This document shows positions 33,151 through 44,294 of a DNA stretch of 64,000 nt, in pieces. The DNA is from Gloeopeniophorella convolvens (lineage: Eukaryota; Basidiomycota; Agaricomycetes; Russulales). The stretch lies in the NCBI GenBank assembly GCA_022496205.1, contig WTXD01000051.1:1-64000 (forward strand). Reading direction: 5' to 3'. Each line of letters begins with the position of its first letter. Position 1 is the first letter of the stretch. A program made the position numbers and the translations under genes. A model generated the notes under the pieces. It was not told the origin of the DNA, searched no databases, and saw only the letters and a list, made by a program, of their open reading frames with translations.

Positions 33151-34312
33151 CTACGCTATTCGCGACAGAGCTGCAGCAAGCACACCAGCCGACGAGCCGT
33201 CCTCTGCGAGGACAGCCAGCAGGGCAATGTCCTTTGCCAAGACGTCAAGGTATGTCGCGGCGCCTGATTTGTGAGCCATGCGCGCGCATGCGGCATGTAG
33301 ATGGAGATACTCCGCAGACGGGATGGGTCGTGTGATGGGGTCCGTGGTGGTGAATGCCACAGCGGCTCGTCGGCGTGACGGGGACAGAATGTCCGGGTGC
33401 CATGTAACGATTTGATATTCATCAGCGCGACCCTGCTGAGCGCTGAGTGATTGCATTTACTTGGAAACGAACCCACACCCACCGTGGCTTCAAGCCAGAG
33501 GTCCAGACTGCTGAATCGATGCGCCGCGGCGCGGTCTAGAGTGAGGATATTCTCCAATCGGTGGAAGTCTGAGTGTGGTGGGCACAGGGGGTCGTCGCCG
33601 GCGAGTCCGGCGTAGCGGGCGAGGATTCGCATGTCGACCGAAGGCGGAATTACGAGTGCAGCTTCTGTGGTAGCGATGGGAGCGCCGGGGGAAGTGGCAT
33701 AACCGTCCGCGGCCACCGTCGGATCTCGCGCAGAAGCCGCGTCAAATGTTCCTGTGACCGCACACCTGTATGTGTCTCTCAAGAGTGCCTGGTTCGATAT
33801 GTGGGGTCAATAGCATGAGCAAAACGTTGGAACCAACGCACCTGCGCCCGCCTGTCCCCATGTGCCAAACCGGAAGCTCCCTCATAGGGAGTGGAAATAG
33901 ACGATGCCCTCGTGCTCGATTGTGAGCGTCCTGCAGAGGCCTTGACTTGAAGCCACTTTCAGAGCCGACGAAGCGGCCCAAATGATGCGGATGACGCACA
34001 AGACCCCACGAACGTGAAAATGTACTTCTGGGCCAGGCGCGCCAGCGAAGGCTCGTCTGTGCAATTGAGCACCTTCTTGCATACCCAGTCCCTCCCTGCG
34101 TCAGTTGGTGCTTCCAGGATGAGGTGGCCAAGCACCCTGGAACACATATCATACGATGCAGTTCCGGGTGGCTGCTGACGGCCCACTGCCCAGAAGAACA
34201 GCTTGGTACATCGCGCATATGCATCATGCCACAGCGGATGTATTTGTCGGCTGAACCTGTTGTCGGGAAGAGATTCGAATGGGGGCGGATCGCCTCTCTG
34301 AGACCTGGTCAT
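33151..34312 (-). CDS. HNH-type endonuclease-family protein, copy 2
   Basis: Minus-strand gene starting MTRSQRGDPPPFESLPDNRF. The N-terminal family block is VLGHLILEAPTDAGRDWVCK then TDEPSLARLAQKYIFTF. The HNH-like core is NQALLRDTYRCAVTGTFDAA, EAALVIPPSVDMRILARYAG, FHRLENILTLDRAAAHRFSS and LDLWLEAT. The C-terminal block is YQIVTWHPDILSPSRRRAAV, ITRPIPSAEYLHLHAACARM and AEDGSSAGVLAAALSRIA. At least three introns are needed between the pieces. Where active relatives have AAHIIP, this protein has AALVIP, so the first catalytic/metal histidine is lost; the later Asn (ENI) and His (AAHRF) remain. Likely inactive as a nuclease or altered in chemistry. Same family as the 56.8-58.0 kb gene. Biological role of the family in basidiomycetes is not established. 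Confidence 0.68.
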
Positions 34313-35476
34313 GGTTGAGGGAGAAGAGGATGAGGACGGAGCTGCTGTGGGAGAAGGATGGGGAGGGGCTTTGAAGGGTTTCCACTGGTCCGAAACGAAT
34401 ATTACAAGAAATCAGGCATGGACACAACGAGGCAAAGTCAGAACATTGAACTAACTAGATAATAAAACCACACAGGCCTCACAAATTTACGTACCCCGCA
34501 AGGAGCCGCAAGGCCAGTGGACGCGATCACGTGCGAGGGACGAGTCGCTCGGCGGCTTCGGTCGAGTCGCCAGCACGCGCAGCGGTTTTTTGTGCGGGCC
34601 AGGCTTCTCGCGGAGCTGTCTCACAATCAGCCAGCGTTCAGCACCCAACTCCGAGGCACACACCTCCTAAACCCCTCTAAGACTGCCTTATGACTATCCG
34701 GCTAACCCGCGTCGCTTGCCACGGTTACCCTGCCCCCGATATGCGACCACGACCGTGCGAAGGTACTTCATGTACCTGACTCTCTATCAGACCGTGTCTT
34801 CAATGAGCGTCGACGGCACTACGAGATCATGCTCGTGATGGCGAGTATCGGGACCGTCTACTTACCTTCTTCCAAATACAGTGCGACCTTGCTTGAGCTT
34901 CCAATACTATATATATGGGCCAGTAGACGTGGGGGCGGTGTCTCGGGCTGCCGGCTACCGGGAACATCCTCCTGGAGCATCTTCAATATTCGAAGAGGTC
35001 TAAACCTCCAAAGTCGCAGGAAATTAGCTCGCGTACGCGCACAAGACGAATGGTAGAAGGCCACACATTTTACCATTTCGTTACGTAGCGCCAGGTTATA
35101 TACCCTCGAGACTTCTGACGACGTTCCAGATCAGGCTTTGCTCTGCGACCTTCCGATTGGCAGATGACGGTAACCGAAGTGGCGCAGGAGGCGTATGACG
35201 TAGCTTCGCTGGTCCGCGCATAAGGTCCGTTCCAGACCTCGGACTCTTCGATGGCATCGTGGCGCCAGCGTCCTGTGCCTGTTCCCACTTTGGATCGTAA
35301 CATTGGTCACCGACAACGTTAATCAGTGGGTTCTTGCATTAAAGGATGGCCTGACACGGGACTATCCAATGGCATGGTCAAGCCAGTCTCAAGGTCAAGG
35401 TACACTGGCCAAAATCCTGACCCACGTCAGCCCTTGATGTCGCGGATCCGACTGCCATAAATGTGCGTGGTGACCG

Positions 35477-35508
35477 GTGACTAGTGGTATCGACAGGTCA
35501 CTAGTCAC
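35477..35508. repeat. Perfect inverted repeat GTGACTAGTG / CACTAGTCAC
   Basis: Two 10-bp arms (35477-35486 and 35499-35508) separated by 12 bp. As RNA it would form a hairpin; as DNA it resembles a dimeric protein-binding site or a trace of a target-site event. It is not next to a recognised gene. Confidence 0.6.
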
Positions 35509-37113
35509 TGGCGCTCAGGATTGACAATAACCTGGCATTCCTAGACGCCAGTTGGTGGGGTAGTATTCACCATATCTTTGGAAAATATTGGCGCCGCAGT
35601 TCGGTAAGTCGTCTGTCTTTAAGCCCTACGAGTTCCCAGAGGCACGACTAATGATCTCTAGAAAGGGTCCGGCGAATGCGGAACGAAGCTAAAGGCTGAC
35701 AGAGCTGAGCTCCGGCATGAGGGCCGGGGGCGCTGATCTCTGCGAGCATACCGCCATATGTGAGATTTGGTATTGACGCACGTCTTCTTTGAACTGGTGT
35801 TTGACGCTTCCAGCCTAACAATCGTGCGAGTCTCGGGCCCGAACCTGGGTATGTCATTGACCGTTGTGTTCTTCCAGCGTTACCTGAGAGCTATGGTCGT
35901 CTCCTTAAGACTCGAGCTCTTCGTACGTGCCAAACGAAGCCAACTAAGACAGGAAGGTAGTGCTCAATGGTCCTCCATCTCAGTCAACGATGAGCCAGGC
36001 TTGGAGACGAAGTCACATGGCACGCCAGCTTTGCCTATGGCTAATTTCTCATCTAAGATGACAGCGAGATGGCACACGGACCGCGCCGCAGAGCGTCTAC
36101 AAGAACAGCATCGCCCAAGCTGTAGAGACTTAACAAGAGGTACCTCTCCGCTGGTACAGCTTCTGCCAGACGTGGAAATGAGGACTTACTCGGCATCGCA
36201 TTAGGGAGGTAATGCTACTGTGTAAATGCATAGAAAATGCTATGGTCCATGACCAGTGACTTCCAATGGGCGTTGCGTAGTCAATGCTTCAACTTTGACT
36301 CAAGTACTATGACCGCCTCCGATTGTACCATATTCGTGCACATGATTCAGTTTATGAGTGCTGTACTCTTGTTCTTCCGGGAAGAAGTATCGAGGTTCGT
36401 GAGAGGAGGACGATAGTCGGCGCGATGGGCAGGCTGATTATGATCGTCACATTGGGATAACGTGTACTGCGCCTCGCACCGCATCGACCACTTAGGGCAC
36501 GGAGAGGAAAGAGGAACATGGGTTTGCGTCGGCGAGCGTATACGATCTCGTCCTTCGGTACCTACATCCAAGACTCTAGACCAAGCGAGGATTGGGAGAT
36601 AACCTTCCCAAGAAGAGCGAAAAGGTGATGTTGTACCCTGCAGGTGAGGGAAGGTGCTACTCACTGGCGGGATGGCATGCCTCACTTGTCAGAAAGGCTG
36701 TCTGACTAGGTAGGAAGAGAGAGCCTACAGAAGGCGAGGGCCGGCATGATGACATGAGTTGGATATTCAGTATCTTGATAACGCAGACGCGAAAAATCGC
36801 TCCGAGTCTGTCGCACTGATCAGCGAGCAGCTGATTGGATACGAGAAGGGCCCCTTCCTGACAACTCCTGAAGGAGTTCGAAAACGAAGACGACCCGAGT
36901 ATATGCGCACGATCCCGGCCAAAGAGAAGGTGCACAGTATTCAGCGTGGCTAATACTGGAGTTGCGTGACGGAAACAAAGCTGGTGGCCCAGCGAGAATT
37001 GAACCAGCGAACCAACAGCGAATTGCCGGGCTTCAGGTTGTCAAAGCTGGTTCGACCTTCGTTGAAATTTTTGTCGATCGTGACTGGGCCGGACGACAAC
37101 ATGAAGGTAAGAC

Positions 37114-37120
37114 AAAAAAA
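37114..37120 (-). terminator. RNA polymerase III terminator of tRNA-Glu
   Basis: On the minus strand a run of T residues begins a few bases after the tRNA 3' end. Runs of T on the non-template strand stop RNA polymerase III. Confidence 0.65.
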
Positions 37121-37123
37121 GAC

Positions 37124-37194
37124 TTCGTTGCGGGGAGTCGAACCCCGGCCTCCTCGGTGAAAGCGAGGTATGCTAACCGTTGCACCACAACGAA
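37124..37194 (-). tRNA. tRNA-Glu(UUC): tRNA-Glu (anticodon UUC)
   Basis: Reads 5' to 3' on the minus strand with acceptor TTCGTTG pairing CAACGAA (7 bp), D-arm GTGC-loop-GCAT, anticodon stem CCTCG/CGAGG with loop CTTTCAC (anticodon TTC), 4-base variable region AGGC, and T-arm CGGGG TTCGACT CCCCG. Length 71 nt, no intron. All four stems form and the T-loop has the canonical TTCGA, an intact B box for RNA polymerase III. A TAAAATATA-like AT-rich flank lies just upstream, and an A7 run on the plus strand (T7 in the transcript sense, near 37114-37120) follows its 3' end as a pol III terminator. Confidence 0.93.
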
Positions 37195-39219
37195 TATATT
37201 TTAGTGTACTATTTATTTCCATATATCTAATGCAACTTCCACCGGTATCCATGAACCTGCCATCCATACTTATCGCGTATCTGGGAACTCCGGTCCCTTG
37301 TCTCCCAACCGCCATACAGCATCCGTCAGCTTGTGACAACTCTAGATCATGCACTGTCTACGTCCCTTTATCATGGCGTGTAAATCGTACAGCCTGACAT
37401 TGAGACGGCCATACAGTGCTTGTCACGTTTCAAAATTTCACCAGTCACCACTGGCGGCCGCCTTCGCGCCGTTCCCGTGTCCTCCAGCCCCCTCACCGCC
37501 GCCGCGTGCCGTCTCGCCATGACGGAAGCGTAAACGATGGTGTCTTCTATCACCAGCCCACTTTAAGGCGGCGTCGTCGAATCGTGCATTCAATCGCGAG
37601 GGTCTGGGAGGGTCTATGATGTTCAGGCTTGGCTGGTGGGAGAACGCATCTTCCTCGGAGTCACAATGATGCGTAATCTTGTCGACTGCATGCCGTCGAA
37701 GTGAGTGCCGACAATTCAGGGGTGCGCTATGTTTTGACAGAAAGCAGAGCCTGTCCGACACCCCCACGCGCTGCCATGGCAGGATCTCCATCCTCATTAA
37801 GTCCGCGGTATATCTTCCGCCCCAAGCGCCATGATGTTCTAGCCTATGCTGCCCATCATCACATAAATCCGCGTCAGTGGGAAGGACTGGGCGCGATGGC
37901 ATTGAGTCGTGTCGCAGACGCCTACGTGGCGCGCGTTGTGCGGCATTCCGAGTCCGGGCGAGAACGGCGCGCAGCGCCTCGCGCATGGGTTCGCGACCAG
38001 ATTGCGCCTGCCTGAGCCACCCCGAATCACTACGTGTTGGCGTCGTGGTTGGGGTGCTGCCGGCACGCGGGCATAGGCCGCCGCGTGCCCACGCCGAACG
38101 TCACGCCCTGCCGCTCGGCGAGCCCGCGCGCTCTGGAGGCGCCTCCACTCGGTCTTATCGCCAAGTGCGCAAGAAAGCAACACACGTTTGGCAATGATAG
38201 GCTTTGGGCGAACTCCGGGGCGCGCGCGGGAGCCGCCCTGACCGTGCGCCCCTCTATCCCACAAGAGCGCCACTCGTCTACGTCGGGGCCAGCATGGTAC
38301 ATTCGAAGTCTTAAGCGCGATTATCAGGTACGCCAGGGTTGGCGTGCATGGTTCTTGCATGGAAGGCGAATTGTCAGGACCGGCTGCATGTGCTACAAGG
38401 GCGAGCAAGGTCTTCGTACGGCGCCCGTCTCACTGCAGCTCTCCGGCCAACTTATCATTGTCCCGCCAAGGTCACTCTTTCCCTTGGGAAACTAGTTCAC
38501 GGTCTACGTTCTGGCGCTGCGTGGAAGTTCAGATGCAGACCGAAATATCAACGCCCTTCTTAAGGCCGTCTCCATATTGGAGCGTGGCTTAATCAGCGAA
38601 TTAGTAGGGCCCGATCGACGACCCGAAAATAAGAAGAGTCGAGTCGGGTCGAGATTTTCCCGTCGGAAAATTGCCTGGCGTCGTTGAAGCTTGTTGGGCG
38701 GGGAAATTCCCACTGCCAGTGGTGCCAAGTGGTGCGGATTGACACTGAATCAAGCCCTATTGAGCAATTCATTGAGCTCATTGAGTGCCCATCGTCGTCG
38801 AATTGATTATTGAATAGGTTCTTCGCCAAATGGAGTGCATGATATGCGCTACCCATCGTCTAAGCGTGCAATACAAGTCTATCGTCCTGGAGTTGGCTGT
38901 AGACCCCAAGTACTCTCAATAGGAAGGCTGAACAAGTCACAACCGCGACGTTGCTGCAAGTAGTCATGTACAATATAGACTAATGGATATATTAAGGAAT
39001 GGGAGTGCGGGTAGCAGCGTGTTTCCAAAGCCCAGAACCCAAGAAACCTATCAAAAACGAAAAGTCTATGTACCACAAGGAGTCCGTTCACTCATTCGCA
39101 ACACAACGTCCGTAGTATGGCGGAGCCAAAGGAACAGACCGGCTCTCAGCACTGCTCCCACATTCTCACGTAGTCACTGAGTGAGGTGTCAGCGCGCTTA
39201 GCGTATTGTGAGGGGTCGC
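37195..39219. other. Gene-poor interval with a GC-rich island
   Basis: A GC-rich stretch (about 37880-38300) opens long ORFs on both strands (189 codons minus, 153 codons plus). None has a motif, and they overlap each other, so GC content alone explains them. One plus-strand phrase, RPKRHDVLAYAAHHHINPRQ (near 37820-37880) continuing to GAMALSRVADAYVARVVRHS, looks more protein-like than the rest but is isolated. Confidence 0.4.
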
Positions 39220-41346
39220 TTACACTCTCATCGCGCGGTCGTCCTCGCTCTCAGGCCACGTTTTGGACCACTGGTTTTGTGACTGAGCGAAGAGCTGCAT
39301 GGCGTCTGGGGTAGAATTTCAGTAGCTATCTCGCGTGCGTGGATGACGATCCTCACTAATCGCCCCGTTCAGCCATGGCTTGTCGCCAGCGCCATCCGGG
39401 AACCATCCATTGGTGCCGCCCACGGCGACGTTTAGAATAAGGTAGAACGCTGTCAAGTGGTCAGATGTCGTAAATGAGGCTATGCGAACAGATGCGCGTA
39501 CGCTGGTCAAAGGGGGCTGCGTTCCCACGGCCACTCCAGGGATTCTCGAGGATGATTTCCTGCGACGCATTCGAGACCGACGCAGGGAAGTCGCCGCGCT
39601 GGAAGAAGGGGATGTTGAAGCGCAAATCGAGCATGTGTTGCAGGCGGTTATCGACGTAGATGCGCCTACAGAGCGCCACATCAAATTCTGACACCATATA
39701 TTTTGGGGGATGGTCGCTTACAGGAAGTCTTCTGACCATTCAACAGCATAGTCGTGGAAGTCTTCGCCATAAGAGGAGCGCCGCATCCGCCACCAGCCGT
39801 AGGTCTTTGCCACCGCGTTCAGCCACGTCAGAGGACCCCAGTTGAGTGACCCTCGGACGTAGTTAATACCTCTATTCGGGCGCTTCTGTCAGAAACAGTG
39901 GAATTCAGGGCAGTCTTGCACGCACTGAGCGGGATACGATGGGCTGTTTCCGCGCGACTCCATGATATCGATCTCGCCTGACGAAATATGTGTCAGACTC
40001 GAAAATTTGAATGACGCCTTCGAGACTTACCACTCAAAGGCCATGGTCCGTACGTGTTGTTCTCCGGAAGCATCCAAATGGCAGGCCAGAGCTGCAAAAG
40101 GAAACAGTTCAATCCAGGGCGTCGCTGCAGGACACGTGATGTCTACGAACCCAATCCCTTTAATGTCAAGAGTAGTCAGTTCCTCGAACGTGCCTGCAAG
40201 AATGGAAGGCCGAAGGCCTCGATCGACGCACCCTCGTGGCAATTTGGCGCGTACCTCGACACGACCATATCGAATGCTGCGCTTCCCCTTTGTAGAAATG
40301 CGTGCACTCATGACAGGATTGATGACCGCCCCCGTCGTGCTGTTGCTGACAGCGCCACATGCAGTGAGGTTCGTGTTCGTGCAGCCTGTCAGATTGAACG
40401 TGTGTCCATCGAAGATCGCGGCTTGTCCAATGACGTCGGAAGTAAGCGTGGGAAGAATGTATAATTGCCCATCGCGGACGAACGAATTGTTCGTCGAGGT
40501 GGTTGCCATTTCGAACTCGCCGTTACTACAGGGTGCATTAGCGCATGGAGTTGCTGTAGATTCGAGCACATACCCGAAACCTCCCATATCAGCTTCGCGC
40601 ATCCAGACGCTAGAATCGAGTTCGGAACCATCGAAGTTGTCCTCGAGAACGAGGCAAAGCCGACCGAGTAATGGAACGCCCCGCCAGCCAAAGTAGCAAC
40701 GCACCGCAGATGCGGCGATACCGAATAGTAACACGGAGTAGGTGAGGATATATGATATTTTGGCGGCCGAGTCGCGCTTTCCCACCCACGGCTTGGAAAT
40801 CGGGCCTGTGAGCATGGTAGAAGCCGGACGCTGGCGCTTGGACGGGCGCATGCGTGCGGCTTGGTGTCCAGCAGGGTATACGACTGTCAAAGGACGGGGT
40901 GGAGGCGACGTAAACGCCTCCCGAACGGTGGAGTGGCGTTGCTGCAGGTCAGTAGCGCTGTTGGCAACGGAGCTTTGGTTGCTCTGGGCGCTCGCGCGCT
41001 GGTGGAGATCCCGAAAGCCGGCGGACGCCGCATCCACAAGGCTGAAGCTCACGACGCTTGCAGGTGGTGAGAATGGATTCGCAGCTTCGATGGTGGGGGT
41101 GGCGAAGGGGTTTCCGGGAATACTCATACCACTGGGAGCGATGCTGATTGAGCTCCCTTGACGGTCTTGGGGGCGGAGGCGACCACTTGCAGAGAGGCGG
41201 GGCGGCCGGGCCGGTGGAGACACGCTGACCTCATCGTTGTCGGATGAGCCCAAGTGCTCCACGAAGAAAGGGCGGGGAGGGGTCAGTGGGACTTCTTGGA
41301 CATCGGAGTGGGTCGACGCAGGAGGGCCAGACGTGGAGGAAGACAT
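39220..41346 (-). CDS. Membrane-anchored GH16-family glycoside hydrolase (cell-wall beta-glucan type)
   Basis: Type II membrane protein. The N-terminal ~200 residues (from MSSSTSGPPASTHSDVQEVP) are Ser/Pro-rich and cytosolic; a signal-anchor helix AKISYILTYSVLLFGIAASA follows. The lumenal GH16 domain starts LEDNFDGSELDSSVWMREAD and includes NGEFEMATTSTNNSFVRDGQ, IRYGRVEVRAKLPRG, WPAIWMLPENNTYGPWP and the catalytic signature GEIDIMESRGN, giving nucleophile and acid/base Glu in ExDxxE. It then reads YVRGSLNWGPLTWLNAVAKT, YGEDFHDYAVEWSEDF, IYVDNRLQHMLDL and FYLILNVAVGGTNGWFPDG. It ends ESEDDRAMRV with TAA at 39220. About six introns; one 54-bp intron (GTGCGT..GAATAG) rejoins PSYPAQ to GINYVRG. 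The layout resembles Kre6/Skn1-type proteins of beta-glucan assembly; an endo-beta-glucanase role is the alternative. Confidence 0.82.
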
Positions 41347-41484
41347 AGCCGTTAAACGAAGGACACCAGTGGGAGAGGGCCACCCTAGAAATTGGGCGTG
41401 GAGGGTGCAACACGCCTTTAAGGTGTTGCGTAGACTGGCGTCCGGTCACAGTATTTTCTCGCGCGGTGGATTGTTGTATTCCCA

Positions 41485-42561
41485 TCAGATGAGGTACAGG
41501 TGCTGACAAGAATGGCACAGCTGTGTGTGTTTAGAGCGGCCTTCGATGGCGAGCGTTATCGCCACCGACGTGTTGCGATCCACGCTCACGGAAAGGTACA
41601 GCATCCTGTCAGAAGCACAATCGCCGCATGCACATAACCGTCCGAGGTCGAAGGAGACGGACAAGGGGGATGGTCGTCTAGACCAGCCAGGAACCGTGTA
41701 AGCCCAGTCAAAACAGAGGTTGGGTTCCGCGGAAGTTAGACGTCGAATGCTGGGAACGAGAGCTACATGTCGATGAGATTTCTCCGGGCGCTGAATGAAA
41801 TGCGCACAAGGAAAGACGCTGGGGGCCCGGCCGGCCGCGATGGCGAGTGCTTGGGACCGTGCTTCCTTTTCGCAGGAACGAACAGTCTTCCGATTCCGCT
41901 CCGGGAGTACATGGCTGTTCTTGGACGTCATGGCGGAGCGCTCCTCCACCACCACAAAGATTCACCGACATGAAGATAATAGTGGCGACGTCAGGACCGG
42001 ACAAGAATGGAGACAGAAGCCGTACGGAAGATTAAGTGCGTCGTGCGGATAACGCTGGGCTGAAGTGGCAGCGTGGGTCGACAGCGGTAATGCTGTAACC
42101 GTGGCCGTCCACCACCAGGCGGCTCCGGCACGCTTACGTATACATTCATGCCCAGACCTTTCCAAATAGCCGGAACGTTGATCTCAAGCTCGATCTCAGA
42201 GCCAAGCCCAGAGTACAATGAAATCTCCAGACTCCACAATGAAATCTCATCGGGGGCTTTGGGGATTTGCCCGGCCGCCGCTTGTAGGAACCTGTTCTCC
42301 CTCAAATCCCTCAAGTTGATGCTCCACAAGGTCACAGGCGCAAGCTCCGCCGTAGCCTCAGCCGTCGGTCGGATGGTAAATAAGTATTGGTACCGACCCG
42401 GGAGCACAGAAGTGAAGATGTTCAGTTGGCCTTCGAAAAAACTGCCTATCTTTATCTCTACCCCTGCATTTGCTTTGGAACGTCACCGGCGCCGCATGCG
42501 ATGTCCAAATGTGCGATAGGGTGGCCCTCTTTTTAGATCGTTTGGCAACTTCAATACTCAT
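41485..42561 (-). CDS. Unknown protein (multi-exon, beta-rich)
   Basis: No family recognised. Exon 1 starts MSIEVAKRSKKRATLSHIWT; a 46-bp intron (GTAGAG..CGAAG) joins KCRG to QLNIFTSVLPGRYQYLFTIR. The reading continues TAELAPVTLWSINLRDLREN, ISLWSLEISLYSGLGSEIEL and IWKGLGMNVYVSVPEPPGG. Further 3' exons are plausible in another frame (ALVPSIRRLTSAEPNLCFDW; LYLSVSVDRNTSVAITLAIE) and end at 41485, but the middle junctions (about 41950-42100) are not settled. Alternating hydrophobic residues suggest beta-sandwich structure. No signal peptide or transmembrane helix. Exon 1 to exon 2 is a convincing splice, so a gene is likely; its 3' part is less sure. Confidence 0.5.
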
Positions 42562-42791
42562 GTGGGAGAAGTTTAGACAGTGTTTAGACAGTACTCAAGC
42601 AGGACTGGTTCCAGCCGACCTTAGGCGCAGCATGCATACTAGGTAGTATGAACGAGTCCCTTCCAGCGGGTTCACAAGTCCATAGATCATAGTGCTGATT
42701 CGGAATGCCGTCTCCGCAAGGAACATTACCCACGGATCGGCGAAAGGATACACCGCGCGATTGATATGGAGGACTCCAAGTCTTCATGACC

Positions 42792-43291
42792 TCAGACTGT
42801 CAATATCGACTCGCTGGCCGGATTGCCCGGGTCGAATTCATAGCCAACTAGCATCGATATTCCCTCGCTGTCCATCGTCCGTTGGTTGATCGAGACCTTT
42901 TGTTTTCTCCTAAAACTTGATGAAGGCATGGGAGATGTACGGCACGTATGGTCCTGCATATGGTTCTTGCCACTGAAACTCTTGAATCCCACGGCGACTG
43001 TACGCGACAGCGCATAATTGCATTTAACTGACCGACGCCGATGGTCCCCAACTTTGCGGTCCCTTGATATCGTATCTGAGATCTGAGATGGTAACTTCGC
43101 TGAGTTTGAAAATCTTGTGGCGGCTTATTGCCAGCGCCACAACTCGACCGCATGGCGTCCGCAACAACAACGACCTTGTAGGGGCCTGGCGTATCTGTAC
43201 GTCGCCCAGAACGCCGGACGGTCAGGATGGAACACATAAAAAAATCGCCTAGATACACTCTTTGGCCGCAAACGTCAAAGGAACAGTACAA
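42792..43291 (-). CDS. Unknown protein, possibly related to or continuous with its neighbour
   Basis: Minus-strand exons read MYCSFDVCGQRVYLGDFFMC, GPYKVVVVADAMRSSCGAGN, SEVTISDLRYDIKGPQSWGP and, after a presumed intron, VGFKSFSGKNHMQD. The last exon reads VSINQRTMDSEGISMLVGYE then FDPGNPASESILTV and stops at 42792. It has the same beta-like, family-less character as the gene directly downstream, and a 67-codon minus ORF (42584-42787) lies between them, so the two could be one longer gene. Start at 43291 is the first ATG in frame. Divergent from the GT2 gene, about 1 kb away. Confidence 0.4.
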
Positions 43292-44294
43292 TCACGTTGC
43301 AGTCACAGTCAGATCTTCCACGCCATCAATCTTCACGCGAAATCACGTTCCGGCGCGCCTTTTCGCCGCCCCAGGTCCTTCTTCTCCCAGGATTCGCACA
43401 GCCCGATCCAGCAAATCCCTGTCTCTTTCTTCTCTGTCTATCCTGCAATTCCCCTTGGACCTGGCTGTTCCTGGCCAGGACGTCTGACAATGCCTCGCTT
43501 CCAGTCTGCCTTCATGCTTCGTGACTTGGGCGACTTACGACTATGAGCAGGAACATTCGGAGCCCGCCGTTATCACCTACTACATCCGGTGTGCGCCTTC
43601 GCCCCATCATCCAATCGGCATGATGTGACTACCCTCCGTTCGAGCGCTGTGCAATGAATCGCCACGGTTCCATGGCGGCCGAAGAATGGCATGTGGCCGG
43701 CAAACCCGGCAGGTGGGACCGTCGTGAATCGCTTGGCTCAGAGCGTTTCTGGGCGTGTTGCTTCCTATTGGTATTTCGGCCAATCTAGCTCAGAACGTGC
43801 CAGGCGCCTGGGGCTGGTGGGAGTGGGAACCGAGAAAAAGGTAAGAAACGTGTTGTTTACTGCGCATTATCCCTCATGCCACAAATGCGTGTTATGACTG
43901 ATGTTCCTGCCTTCTCGTAGGTCATCGTATTCCAGTGACTGTCACCGCATAGTCCCTTCCATCACGGGAGATTGTTCCCGTTGACAGAGGTCCTGTCCCC
44001 TTGTCCGCGCTTCCTCCGCCGTACCGCGCGTCTTTTGCACACACCGGTACACGTCTTCGCTCGAGACTGGCCCAATCAGACATGCCAGGACTGAGCCGTG
44101 CACCGAGTCCTCTTGCACCATGATCCGCCGCCGGTCTCGTCTGTCATCCAATCGATGCAAGGCACCCCAAGCGGAAACAAGACGTCTCGACTGTTCTTAA
44201 GGTCGCCTCACTGGAATTTCCTTAGCGGCTTGCCTCCGTTGACCCTCGGCCCCGCTTTCCTCCTCTCTCCCGTTCATCTTTCGAGGATTAAGCC
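43292..44294. other. Upstream region of the GT2 gene
   Basis: Divergent interval of 1 kb. Pyrimidine-rich tract CTTTCTTCTCTGTC near 43427-43440 and CCTCCTCTCTCCC near 44260-44272 precede the GT2 ATG, as is common near fungal transcription starts. A candidate intron in the 5' leader, GTAAGA (43840) to CTCGTAG (43920), is possible. No ORF with motif. Confidence 0.4.

Larger units (their letters stand above)
34313..37123. other. Gene-poor interval
   Basis: About 2.8 kb without a convincing gene. A 145-codon plus-strand ORF (35767-36204) has no motif. A coding-like plus-strand phrase (ADAKNRSESVALISEQLIGY) occurs near 36783-36842 and a minus-strand one (VTIDKNFNEGRTSFDNLKPG) near 37010-37075, both without gene context. 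A perfect 10-bp inverted repeat lies at 35477-35508. TATATATGGG near 34911 is AT-rich but unassigned. Confidence 0.4.

Noticed and set aside
36963..37050. tRNA-like piece (GAGAATTGAACC and GGTTCGACC words) beside tRNA-Glu
   Set aside because: The T-arm stem pairs at only 3 of 5 positions and no acceptor or anticodon arm can be drawn.
37438..38408. Long ORFs on both strands in a GC-rich island
   Set aside because: GC-rich DNA lacks stop codons by chance in several frames. The products are Arg/Ala/Pro-rich shadows without domains.
29975..39219. Degraded LTR retrotransposon or Helitron
   Set aside because: Gene-poor and AT-richer, but no reverse transcriptase, integrase, helicase motif or matching terminal repeats could be seen. 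A repeat-library search would be decisive.
39840..39990. Frame break in the GH16 domain after PSYPAQ
   Set aside because: Using the CCGAATAG acceptor gives a 54-bp intron and continues GINYVRGSLNW in frame.
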